DNA from: Acetothermia bacterium UBA3571
Lineage (GTDB): Bacteria > Bipolaricaulota > Bipolaricaulia > Bipolaricaulales > Bipolaricaulaceae
NCBI GenBank assembly: GCA_002375995.1
Contig: DFNI01000004.1
Location: 1-32,232, forward strand
Direction: 5' to 3'
Length of the DNA: 32,232 bases
Shown: in pieces, positions 6,480 through 13,199 of the stretch
Layout of the letters: every line of letters begins with the position of its first letter
Position numbering within the stretch: position 1 is the stretch's first letter
Made by a program: the position numbers and the translations under genes
The notes under the pieces: generated by a model
What the model was told of the DNA's origin: nothing
Seen by the model: only the letters and a program-made list of their open reading frames with translations
Database searches by the model: none

Positions 6480-7502
6480 ATGGGCATATACGTCTATGTA
6501 ACCCGCCGGCTCCTTTTGTCCTTGGTGGTCCTATTTGGGGTGTCCATCCTCACCTTCCTCCTCACCCGGGTGGTCCCCTCGCGGCCGGAGATATTGTGGG
6601 TGGGGCCGAGGGCCACCGCGGAGCAGATCGCCAAAGCCAGGGAGATATTGGGATTGGATAAACCGCTTTATCAGCAGTATCTGATGTACATCGGCGCCTT
6701 CGTCCGGGGGGATTGGGGGATCTCCATCCGCACCAAACAGCCAGTGTTGCGGGACATCGCCTCGCGGCTCCCGGCCTCGCTGGAGCTTATCCTGGTGAGC
6801 ATGTTCCTCGCGGTACTTTTCGGCCTGCCCCTGGGGATCCTCTCGGCGGCAAAGGCGGGCACGGTCCTCGACCATTTGGGAAGGTTGGTCTCGGTGGCCG
6901 GCGTGGCCCTTCCGGCCTTTTGGCTGGGGATGATCCTTCAGCTGGTGTTCGCCAAGGAGCTGAAGCTCCTCCCGCTGGCCGAACGGGTGGACACCATCAC
7001 CCTGCTTCTCCACCCCGTGAAACACATCACGGGGTTTTACCTCATTGACTCCCTCCTCTCCGGAAATTTCGTCGTGTTCGTCGATGCCCTGAAGCACCTC
7101 GTGCTCCCGGCAGTCACCCTGAGCACCTACCCCCTGGGGCTGACGGTGAGGATGGCCAGGGCAACCCTGCTGGAAGTGTTGGGCGAGGACTACATCCGAA
7201 CCGCCCGTGCCTATGGCCTCCGGGAGGCGAAGGTCCTCGGCAAGTATGCCCTGAAAAACGCGTTGGGCCCCGTGATCACCGTGTTGGCGTTGACCTTCGC
7301 CTACTCCCTGGCGGCCACCTTCTTGGTGGAGTCGGTGTTCGCCTGGCCCGGCCTCGGCCGTTACGCCTCCGAGGCGATCATGGTGGTGGATTATCCGGCC
7401 ATCATGGGGATCACCATGCTCGTGGCCTTCACCTACGTGGCGTTGAACCTCATCGTGGACGTCATGTTAGCCGTGTTGGACCCACGGGTCAGACTGGAAT
7501 GA
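6480..7502 (+). CDS. ABC transporter permease, DppB type
   Basis: This 340-residue inner-membrane protein has the DppB architecture. It has an N-terminal membrane helix (RRLLLSLVVLFGVSILTFLLTRV), then a periplasmic segment with LGLDKPLYQQYLMYIG and GDWGISIRTKQPV, then a five-helix core. The EAA loop lies at about residues 235-265 (EDYIRTARAYGLREAKVLGKYALKNAL), where an ATPase would dock. An insertion before VDALKHLVLPAVTLS is usual for this family. It forms a channel with the following permease. Its stop overlaps the next gene's ATG as ATGA, so the two are translationally coupled. The ATPase subunits that would power it are not in this operon. The start lacks a Shine-Dalgarno sequence and follows a strong hairpin. 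Confidence 0.95.
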   Translation: MGIYVYVTRRLLLSLVVLFGVSILTFLLTRVVPSRPEILWVGPRATAEQIAKAREILGLDKPLYQQYLMYIGAFVRGDWGISIRTKQPVLRDIASRLPASLELILVSMFLAVLFGLPLGILSAAKAGTVLDHLGRLVSVAGVALPAFWLGMILQLVFAKELKLLPLAERVDTITLLLHPVKHITGFYLIDSLLSGNFVVFVDALKHLVLPAVTLSTYPLGLTVRMARATLLEVLGEDYIRTARAYGLREAKVLGKYALKNALGPVITVLALTFAYSLAATFLVESVFAWPGLGRYASEAIMVVDYPAIMGITMLVAFTYVALNLIVDVMLAVLDPRVRLE

Positions 7503-8371
7503 TGGGGGGAAGCCACAGTTTCCTACGGGATCTGCGGTATTTGCGCCGCACCCCTCTTGCCCTGATGGGCCTCTTCGGCATCCTTTGTCTGGTGATCGTG
7601 GCCATCTTCGCCCCCTGGATCGCCCCGTTCCCCCAGGACGCCCGGGGCGCCACCCACATCGAGAACAAGTTCCTTCCTCCTAGCACCACGCACCTATTCG
7701 GGACCGATGAATTGGGGAGGGACATCTTCAGCCGCGTGGTCTTCGGGGCGAGGATCTCCCTTTCGATAGGGGCCTTCGCCATCGGCCTCTCGCTCCTCAT
7801 CGGCGTCCCCTTGGGGGTAATCGCGGGATATGTGGGAGGGTGGCTGGATGAGGTGATCATGCGGATCACCGACACCTTCCTGAGCTTTCCCCCTCTGCTT
7901 TTGGCGATGGCGATCTCGGTGACCCTCGGTCCGAACCTGATCAACGCCATGATCGCCATCGCCATCGCCTGGTGGCCGTGGTACACCCGGATCCTGCGCG
8001 GCGAGGCTATTTCGGTGCGGGAGAGGGCGTTTGTGGAGGCGGCCCGGGCCATGGGGGCCTCGCGCTTCAGGATCCTGGTCAAACACGTTTTCCCCAACTG
8101 CCTGGCGCCGTTGGTGGTCCAGGCCTCCATGGATTTGGGCTCCATCATCCTCACCTCCGCCGCCCTCAGCTATCTCGGCCTCGGGGCCCAAGCCCCCACG
8201 CCCGAATGGGGCCTGATGATAAGTTCGAGCAGGTCCTTCTTCCTCACCCACTGGTGGGTGGTGACCTTCCCCGGCCTCGCCATCTTCGCCAGCGTCCTCT
8301 CGTTCAACCTGCTGGGCGACGGGCTCCGGGAGTTCCTCGATCCGAGGGTGCGGCGGCGGATAAAGAGGTAA
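7499..8371 (+). CDS. ABC transporter permease, DppC type
   Basis: This 290-residue partner permease starts at an ATG that overlaps the preceding stop. DppC marks are the N-terminal helix with LMGLFGILCLVIVAIFAPWIAPF, the periplasmic motif HLFGTDELGRDIFSRVVFGARISL, and the core helices with an EAA loop near residues 177-203 (RERAFVEAARAMGASRFRIL). The end ALSYLGLGAQAPTPEWGLMI followed by NLLGDGLREFLDPRVRRR is a family signature. It is followed after ten bases by the DUF917 gene rather than by the usual pair of ATPase genes (dppD, dppF). The transporter must share ATPases encoded elsewhere, or this operon is a split version. Confidence 0.95.
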   Translation: MMGGSHSFLRDLRYLRRTPLALMGLFGILCLVIVAIFAPWIAPFPQDARGATHIENKFLPPSTTHLFGTDELGRDIFSRVVFGARISLSIGAFAIGLSLLIGVPLGVIAGYVGGWLDEVIMRITDTFLSFPPLLLAMAISVTLGPNLINAMIAIAIAWWPWYTRILRGEAISVRERAFVEAARAMGASRFRILVKHVFPNCLAPLVVQASMDLGSIILTSAALSYLGLGAQAPTPEWGLMISSSRSFFLTHWWVVTFPGLAIFASVLSFNLLGDGLREFLDPRVRRRIKR

Positions 8372-8381
8372 AGGAGGTCGG

Positions 8382-9470
8382 ATGCGAAAGCTTACGGAAC
8401 GGGAACTGGAGGACCTCATCCGAGGTTGTGCCATCCTGGGAACCGGGGGCGGGGGAAGTCCCCGCCGGGGCTTGGCCCTCTTGAAGGACGAACTTGCCCA
8501 AGGCCGCGAGATTGCGCTGCTTTCCCTGGAGGAATTGGCGGAGGACGCCTGGGTGGCCTCCCCTTATATGTGTGGGAGCGTGAGCCCTGAGGAGGAAGGA
8601 AAAGAGGAGCTCGAGTGCCTCGTGGCCTTCGAGGCTTTGGAGGAGTTCCTCGGGGTGAAATTCGCCGCGGCGGTGGCCACGGAGATCGGCGGGGGGAACA
8701 CGGCCGTGGCCATGGCGGTGGCGGCCCGCAAGGGCATCCCCATCCTGGACGCCGATCCCGCGGGGCGTTCCGTTCCCGAACTGTCACACACCACCTTCGC
8801 CCTCAAGGGTATCGGGATCGCCCCCTTTGCCGTGGCCACGAGGAAGGGGGACGTGATCGTGGTGAAGGAGGTGGGGAGCGAGGAGCGGGCCGAGGCCATC
8901 GCCCGCGACATCGCGATAATGAGCGACAACCGCGCCGGGGTGGCCGACCACCCCGTCAGGGGAAAGGACGCCCGGGCGGCCCTGATCCCCGGTACGCTGA
9001 CCCTGGCCCTGCGGATCGGGGAGGCGGTGCGCCTTGCCCGGGAGAAGGGCTCGGACCCCCTGATCGCCGCCGCCCGCGCCGGTAACGGCCACCAGCTCTT
9101 CCGCGGTCGGGTACAGAGGTACCGTTGGGAGATCGAGGGCGGCTTCACCGTGGGGGAGGCGGAGATCGCCGGAACGGGGGAGTACACCGGCCACACGTAC
9201 CGCGTGTGGTTCAAAAACGAGCACATCATCTCCTGGTTCGACGGGGAACCGGACGTCATGGCGCCGGACCTCATATGTATCCTGGACCCCGCAACCGGCG
9301 AGGCCATCACCAATCCCAACCTCCGAGAGTGGCAGGAGGTGGGGGTGGTGGGGTATCCCGCGCCGGAGCTCTGGCGCACCTCCCAGGGGATCGCGCTTTT
9401 GGGACCGCGACATTTCGGTTTCGATTTGGATTTTCGACCTCTAGAGGAAAACCCTCGGCTTTCCCAGTAA
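8382..9470 (+). CDS. DUF917 (S-methyl thiohydantoin desulfurase-like) domain protein
   Basis: The 362-residue product matches the DUF917 family, which has been named after S-methyl thiohydantoin desulfurase and often sits beside hydantoinase genes. The glycine-rich start GCAILGTGGGGSPRRG (residues 15-30), ATEIGGGNTAVAM, GIPILDADPAGRSVPELSHTTF and the late block GTGEYTGHTYRVWFKNEHIISW followed by PDLICILDPATGEAITN are characteristic. Start choice is clear: ATG eight bases after AAAGGAGGT. It closes the GntR-controlled operon and probably acts in the cytoplasm on whatever the transporter imports, together with the racemase. The exact reaction cannot be read from sequence. No HyuA/HyuB hydantoinase or oxoprolinase genes accompany it. 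Confidence 0.9.
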   Translation: MRKLTERELEDLIRGCAILGTGGGGSPRRGLALLKDELAQGREIALLSLEELAEDAWVASPYMCGSVSPEEEGKEELECLVAFEALEEFLGVKFAAAVATEIGGGNTAVAMAVAARKGIPILDADPAGRSVPELSHTTFALKGIGIAPFAVATRKGDVIVVKEVGSEERAEAIARDIAIMSDNRAGVADHPVRGKDARAALIPGTLTLALRIGEAVRLAREKGSDPLIAAARAGNGHQLFRGRVQRYRWEIEGGFTVGEAEIAGTGEYTGHTYRVWFKNEHIISWFDGEPDVMAPDLICILDPATGEAITNPNLREWQEVGVVGYPAPELWRTSQGIALLGPRHFGFDLDFRPLEENPRLSQ

Positions 9471-9515
9471 TAGGGCCCTGGGGTTGGGCCGGGGTTGAAA
9501 CGGGGGAGGTTGGAG

Positions 9516-9539
9516 GTAATACTTGCATATGCACATTAC
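9516..9539. promoter_or_regulatory. Imperfect palindrome upstream of the ferredoxin gene
   Basis: A perfect ten-base core TGCATATGCA (9524-9533) lies inside outer arms GTAAT (9516-9520) and ATTAC (9535-9539), whose centre is shifted by one base. It lies 14 bases before the ferredoxin gene's start codon and is a candidate operator. Confidence 0.35.
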
Positions 9540-9552
9540 GGGGTGATCGCAG

Positions 9553-9855
9553 ATGCCGTGGGGTGATGGGACCGGACCGCTGTGGCGTGGACGAAGGCAG
9601 CACAGGAGACGGGGTCGTGGCACGGGCGGCCGCTGGGGCGGGGGTTTCGTTTACTCACCCGGGCCGGCGAGAGAAGTGTCCTCTGTGATCGTTGCCCGGG
9701 TGGATCCCGAGAAGTGCGTGGGATGTGGTAAGTGTGCCGAAGCTTGTCCTTTCGGTGCCATCGAGATCAAGGACGGAAAGGCAGTGGTTAGCGAAACCCT
9801 CTGTCGTGGCTGCCGGGTTTGTGCATCTGCCTGCCCTACGGGGGCCATCTCTTAG
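9553..9855 (+). CDS. 2[4Fe-4S] ferredoxin with a DUF5320-like N-terminal segment
   Basis: The last 55 residues are a classic bacterial dicluster ferredoxin, with CVGCGKCAEACPFGAI and CRGCRVCASACPTGAI supplying eight cysteines for two [4Fe-4S] clusters. The reading frame continues upstream to an ATG at 9553 that follows GGGGTGAT. The predicted start MPWGDGTGP is the hallmark opening of DUF5320-type small proteins, and a glycine- and arginine-rich stretch follows, as in that family. I therefore keep the long form of 100 residues. A shorter form from GTG at 9676 or 9685, giving only the ferredoxin, cannot be excluded. DUF5320 proteins commonly sit with NifB/NifX-like, MinD-like Fe-S and MBL-fold genes. 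Here an MBL gene follows after three bases. It is a likely cytoplasmic electron carrier. Confidence 0.8.
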   Translation: MPWGDGTGPLWRGRRQHRRRGRGTGGRWGGGFVYSPGPAREVSSVIVARVDPEKCVGCGKCAEACPFGAIEIKDGKAVVSETLCRGCRVCASACPTGAIS

Positions 9856-9858
9856 AGG

Positions 9859-10557
9859 ATGAAGGTCACTATCATCTACGACAACCGGGCCCAGCTTCCC
9901 TTGAGGGAGGGCTGGGGGTTTTCGGCGTTGGTGAAGCTTCCCGAACGAACCGTCCTCTTCGACGCCGGTGCGGATCGGCTCGTGCTCCAACACAACACGG
10001 AAGCTCTGGGACTCGACCTATCAGGGGTCACAGATGTGTTCCTCTCCCACCCCCACTGTGACCACATAGGGGGCCTCTCTTACGTGCTTGAGCAAACAAA
10101 GCGGGTGCGAATCTGGGCCCCCTGGACAATGGAGGACTACCTCCGCCCCCGGGCCAAATCGGCCAAGGCCGAGCTCTTCTCCATAAAGGGGCCCAGGAAG
10201 CTCGGGCAGGGCCTGTGGACCACCGGGGCCATGGGCCGGGGGATAAAGGAGCAAGGGCTGGTGATCGGTACTGCTTTAGGTCCGATCCTCATTACCGGGT
10301 GCGCCCATCCCGGGGTGCACCACTTGGCGGCCCGGGCCGCCTCCCTGGCCGGTGCCAAATTACGCGCCGTGCTCGGGGGATTTCATTTGGCAGGGATGGG
10401 CACGAAGCGGCTTTCTGCTTTGATCGGGGCATTGCGGAAATTGACCTCCGCGGTCTTTCCGGGCCACTGCACGGGAAAGGCCCCCACCGAAGCCCTCCTT
10501 GTTGCGTTCTCTGATAGCGAGCGTCTCCGCGTCGGCTTCTCCTGGGAGCTGGCTTGA
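9859..10557 (+). CDS. MBL-fold metallo-hydrolase (COG1237-like)
   Basis: This 232-residue metallo-beta-lactamase-fold protein carries the metal motif HPHCDH at residues 64-69, preceded by the usual LFDAGADRLVLQHN strand-loop. Later blocks TGCAHPGVHHL, LGGFHLAG and VFPGHCTG supply the remaining histidine ligands and match the COG1237 branch. That branch includes archaeal MptA-linked and 4-(beta-D-ribofuranosyl)aminobenzene phosphate synthase-like members of uncertain function. It starts three bases after the ferredoxin stop, so the two are co-transcribed. Similar MBL proteins recur next to DUF5320, ferredoxin and Fe-S ATPase genes in anaerobes, which suggests a role in metal or Fe-S homeostasis, but the substrate is unknown. 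Confidence 0.88.
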   Translation: MKVTIIYDNRAQLPLREGWGFSALVKLPERTVLFDAGADRLVLQHNTEALGLDLSGVTDVFLSHPHCDHIGGLSYVLEQTKRVRIWAPWTMEDYLRPRAKSAKAELFSIKGPRKLGQGLWTTGAMGRGIKEQGLVIGTALGPILITGCAHPGVHHLAARAASLAGAKLRAVLGGFHLAGMGTKRLSALIGALRKLTSAVFPGHCTGKAPTEALLVAFSDSERLRVGFSWELA

Positions 10558-10689
10558 AGACCCGCTTCGGGGGAAGCCCCGGGCCCCCCTCCGTGACCCC
10601 TCTTTTAGCCAACCCTGGCGATAGCCGAGTGGGGCGAAAACGGGAAATGCACAGCAGCAGGTCCGTCGTGGGAAAGGCGAAAATGAAAG

Positions 10690-10718
10690 TTGTTTTCTTT
10701 TGATCCCCGGGTTATAAA
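10690..10718 (+). promoter_or_regulatory. Predicted promoter of the flavodiiron protein gene
   Basis: TTGTTT (10690-10695) and TATAAA (10713-10718) are separated by 17 bases and lie 20 bases before the start codon. The -10 sits in a small inverted repeat (GGGTT at 10709-10713, AACCC at 10717-10721) that could be an operator. The rest of the 180-base gap from 10558 shows only a GC-rich stem near 10569-10580 followed by a weak T run (10601-10606). Confidence 0.55.
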
Positions 10719-10737
10719 CCCCACCCGGAGGTGAAAT

Positions 10738-11943
10738 ATGAGCGCACGCGAGATCCGGCCCGGAATCTTTTGGGTAGGCGTGAACGACCGTACCACCGAC
10801 CTCTTCGAGGGAGTCTGGCCCTTGCCCCATGGGGTGAGTTACAACGCGTATCTCGTGGTGGGAGAAAAGATCGCCCTCATCGACGGGGCCAAGGCTCCCT
10901 TCGCCGAGGAGCTCTTGCGGAATATCTCCGAGATAATTCCCCCAGAGAAGCTCGATTATCTCGTGGTGAACCACATGGAGCCGGATCATTCCGGATCCCT
11001 CCCCCAACTCCGCCGCGCCGCTCCCGGTGCCACCGTCCTCGCCACCCAGCACGCCTTGCCCATGCTCGCCCACTTCTACGGGATCACCGGAGGGGTGCGG
11101 GCGGTGTCCGACGGGGAGGCCCTCGATCTCGGCGGAAAGGTCCTAAGGTTTTTCCACATCCCCTTCGTCCACTGGCCGGAAACCATGGCCACCTACGAGG
11201 AGACCCAAAAGGTGCTCTTCCCCTGCGATGCTTTCGGGGGGTTCCACGCCTTAGACGGGGTGCTGTTCGACGATGAGGTGGACGTGGCGGAGTACGAGGA
11301 CGAGATCCTGCGGTACTTCTCTAACATCGTGGGAATGCACTCCAAACCCGTCCTACGTGCCATCGAGAAGCTCGCGGGCATTGAGATCGAGGTCATCGCC
11401 CCCTCCCACGGGCTCGTGTGGCGCAAGGATCCGGGGCACATCGTGGAGCTCTATTCCCGTTGGGCGCGGATGGAGGCCCGCCCCGAGGTCACCGTCGTTT
11501 TCGGCTCCATGTACGGGTTCACCGCTCGGATGGCCGAGGCCGTGGCCCAGGGATCCGCGGAAGAAGGGGTTCCGGTGCGGGTCCTGGATGCCGGCAGGAT
11601 ACACGTGAGCTACCTCATCCGGGAGGCGTGGAAGCGAAAGGGCCTCGTCCTCGGCGCCCCCACCTACGATACCGGCATATTCCCTCCGGTGGAGTATTTC
11701 CTCAGGCTCCTCGAGCGCAAACGCCTCCGGGACCGGGTGGTGGGGCTCTTCGGCTCCTACGGCTGGAAAGGCGGTTCGGTCCCGAAGATGCGGGAGCGGG
11801 TGGAGGCTCTGGGGTGGGATCTGGTGGGGGAAGTTTCCTTCCACGGCGCCCCCACCCCCGAGGATCTGGCACGGGCCCGGGAGCTTGGGGCCGAGGTGGC
11901 CCGCCGCCTCCGCGGTAGCGCTCCTTCCCCGAAGGGACTATGA
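10738..11943 (+). CDS. fprA: A-type flavoprotein (flavodiiron protein, FprA-like)
   Basis: This 401-residue protein has the two-domain layout of flavodiiron NO/O2 reductases. The N-terminal MBL-like domain carries the diiron ligands H79, E81, D83 and H84 (HMEPDH), H145 in HWPETM, D164 in CDAFG and H224 in SHG. The C-terminal flavodoxin domain from about residue 250 has the FMN phosphate loop GSMYGFTARMA and a second FMN loop around APTYDTGIFPP. It reduces O2 to water or NO to N2O in the cytoplasm of anaerobes, fed by rubredoxin or F420H2. No rubredoxin gene is adjacent. A clean Shine-Dalgarno sequence (GGAGGTG) precedes the ATG. The next gene encodes an iron-storage protein, which fits an oxygen-stress operon. 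Confidence 0.95.
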   Translation: MSAREIRPGIFWVGVNDRTTDLFEGVWPLPHGVSYNAYLVVGEKIALIDGAKAPFAEELLRNISEIIPPEKLDYLVVNHMEPDHSGSLPQLRRAAPGATVLATQHALPMLAHFYGITGGVRAVSDGEALDLGGKVLRFFHIPFVHWPETMATYEETQKVLFPCDAFGGFHALDGVLFDDEVDVAEYEDEILRYFSNIVGMHSKPVLRAIEKLAGIEIEVIAPSHGLVWRKDPGHIVELYSRWARMEARPEVTVVFGSMYGFTARMAEAVAQGSAEEGVPVRVLDAGRIHVSYLIREAWKRKGLVLGAPTYDTGIFPPVEYFLRLLERKRLRDRVVGLFGSYGWKGGSVPKMRERVEALGWDLVGEVSFHGAPTPEDLARARELGAEVARRLRGSAPSPKGL

Positions 11944-11965
11944 TCTTTTCGCGAAAGGAGGAAGG

Positions 11966-12382
11966 ATGGCATCCGAAAGGCTGAAGGAACTTCTGAATCA
12001 GGCCATCGCCCGGGAGATCCAGGTCTCGATCCAGTACATCTGGCAACACATAAGGGCCACAGGGATCGAGTCCCTGGAGTTCGCCGACAGGATAAAGGGG
12101 ATCGCTGTTCAGGAGATGAAGCACGCCGAGGACATCGCCGAGAGGCTCGACTACCTCGGAGGTGATCCCACCACACAGCCCGCCCCTATCGAAGTGGGGA
12201 AGACCCTCGAGGAGATGATCCAGAACGACATCAAGGCTGAGGAGGAAGCGATCTCCCTTTACCGTGAGATCATAAAGACGGCCATGGAGGAGGGCGACTA
12301 CGTAACTGAGCGGCTCTTCAAACAGATCCTCCAGGACGAGGAAGCCCACCACGACGAGTTCCTGAAGATGGCGGGCCGCTGA
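11966..12382 (+). CDS. Bacterioferritin-like diiron protein lacking the C-terminal helix
   Basis: The product is 138 residues from the ATG after AAAGGAGGAAGG. An upstream in-frame extension overlaps the flavodiiron gene and was rejected. The four-helix bundle has all ferroxidase ligands at bacterioferritin spacing: E17, E50-x-x-H53, E93 and E126-x-x-H129, each one residue before the E. coli Bfr position. Met51 occupies the place of the axial heme ligand Met52. The protein stops just after the fourth helix, so the short fifth helix that lines the four-fold channels of the 24-mer is absent. It may be an iron-storage or peroxide-consuming protein with a different assembly. It follows the flavodiiron gene after 22 bases, probably in one operon. 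Confidence 0.88.
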   Translation: MASERLKELLNQAIAREIQVSIQYIWQHIRATGIESLEFADRIKGIAVQEMKHAEDIAERLDYLGGDPTTQPAPIEVGKTLEEMIQNDIKAEEEAISLYREIIKTAMEEGDYVTERLFKQILQDEEAHHDEFLKMAGR

Positions 12383-12392
12383 AGGAGGGATT

Positions 12393-12785
12393 TTGGAGTG
12401 GAAGAGGCTTGTGGAGCGGGAGTATTTCGAGACCGACCAGGAGTTCGTAGAAGACGTGCTTCCCCTAGGATCGGTGGATATCTCCTCCTTCGGGTTGATC
12501 GCCGATGCCACCCGCTATGTGCTGGTAGAAGAAGGCGGGGAGGTCCACATCCGCCCGGAGATCGCCTCCCTCCGTGAGATCGTTGCCTCCCTCTCCCGTG
12601 GGGGGACCGCGGTATCGGAACGGGACGCCGAGGCGGCGGTACTGAGGTTCGCGGAGCTGTGGGAGGAGAAGATCCGCGCCAAGGGCAAGTGGGAGGAGTT
12701 GGTGTCCTTCGCCCGAGAACGGGGGGAGATCCAGGAAGGGAAGCCTGAGGAAAAGAAGCGGCGGGGCTGGTTCTTCCGGCGCTAA
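12393..12785 (+). CDS. Hypothetical protein, soluble, charged C terminus
   Basis: This 130-residue product starts at TTG 12393, just after GAAGGAGGGA. I do not recognise a family. The N-terminal half is mixed (LPLGSVDISSFGLIADATRYVLVEEGGEVHIRP). The second half is strongly helical and charged (RDAEAAVLRFAELWEEKIRAKGKWEELVSFARERGEI) and ends in a lysine/arginine-rich tail with aromatic residues (KKRRGWFFRR). There are no cysteines, membrane segments or signal peptide. It begins ten bases after the bacterioferritin-like gene and is probably co-transcribed with it, so a part in iron or redox handling is possible. Gene density, start signal and codon use support it as real. Confidence 0.7.
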   Translation: MEWKRLVEREYFETDQEFVEDVLPLGSVDISSFGLIADATRYVLVEEGGEVHIRPEIASLREIVASLSRGGTAVSERDAEAAVLRFAELWEEKIRAKGKWEELVSFARERGEIQEGKPEEKKRRGWFFRR

Positions 12786-12789
12786 CCCC

Positions 12790-12811
12790 GCCGCCTGATC
12801 CTTTCAGCGGC
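12790..12811. terminator. Possible bidirectional terminator between convergent genes
   Basis: GCCGC (12790-12794) and GCGGC (12807-12811) form an inverted repeat in the 18-base gap between the convergent hypothetical and OsmC genes, reaching into the OsmC stop. No long T tract follows, so the call is weak. Confidence 0.3.
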
Positions 12812-13199
12812 TTATCTCCAACGAGATCTCGTTAGCGTGCTTCAGGGTCTGCCCCACGAGACACGCCCCGATGAACGCCCGGGCCTTGTCCTCGAGCTCC
12901 GCCGGGAGCGAGGGGAAACGAAGCTTAGCGGAGAAATTCGCGAGCCTCATTGGGGCTTGTACCGTCTCCGCCTGGGCCTCCACCTCGATCCCCTCTGGGG
13001 AAAGCCCGTTCCTCTTGGCGAACAGGGCCGCGAACACCCCCACACACGAGGCCAGGGCTGCCACCACGAGCTCGGGAGGAGTGGGGCCCCTGTCCTCCCC
13101 ACCCTTGTCCGGCGGGAGGTCCACGGTGAACTTGTGCTCCCGGATCTCGATGTCGAACGAGATCCCTCCCGCGAACGTCGCCTTCGCCTTTGTCGCCAT
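12804..13199 (-). CDS. OsmC family peroxiredoxin-like protein
   Basis: This 131-residue protein has the OsmC fold signature. PTPPELVVAALASCVGVFAALFAKRNGL holds the first reactive cysteine (Cys52), and the second (Cys113) is in FIGACLVGQTLKHANEI. These two thiols reduce organic or fatty-acid hydroperoxides in characterised members. The length fits the short OsmC/YhfA-like group. The start codon follows GAAAGGAGGATAA, which overlaps the end of the epimerase gene, so this is the last gene of the long minus-strand operon. It faces the flavodiiron/bacterioferritin operon, which ends 18 bases away. Confidence 0.92.
   Translation of the reverse strand: MATKAKATFAGGISFDIEIREHKFTVDLPPDKGGEDRGPTPPELVVAALASCVGVFAALFAKRNGLSPEGIEVEAQAETVQAPMRLANFSAKLRFPSLPAELEDKARAFIGACLVGQTLKHANEISLEISR

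Noticed and set aside
4817..6487. 556-codon minus-strand frame opposite the solute-binding protein gene
   Set aside because: Val/Leu/Gly/His-rich antisense shadow. The plus strand encodes a clear family 5 binding protein.
10558..10737. Possible riboswitch upstream of the flavodiiron gene
   Set aside because: I compared it by eye with cobalamin, cyclic-di-GMP, Moco, TPP and fluoride aptamer cores and found no convincing match. A promoter at 10690-10718 would also leave only a short leader.
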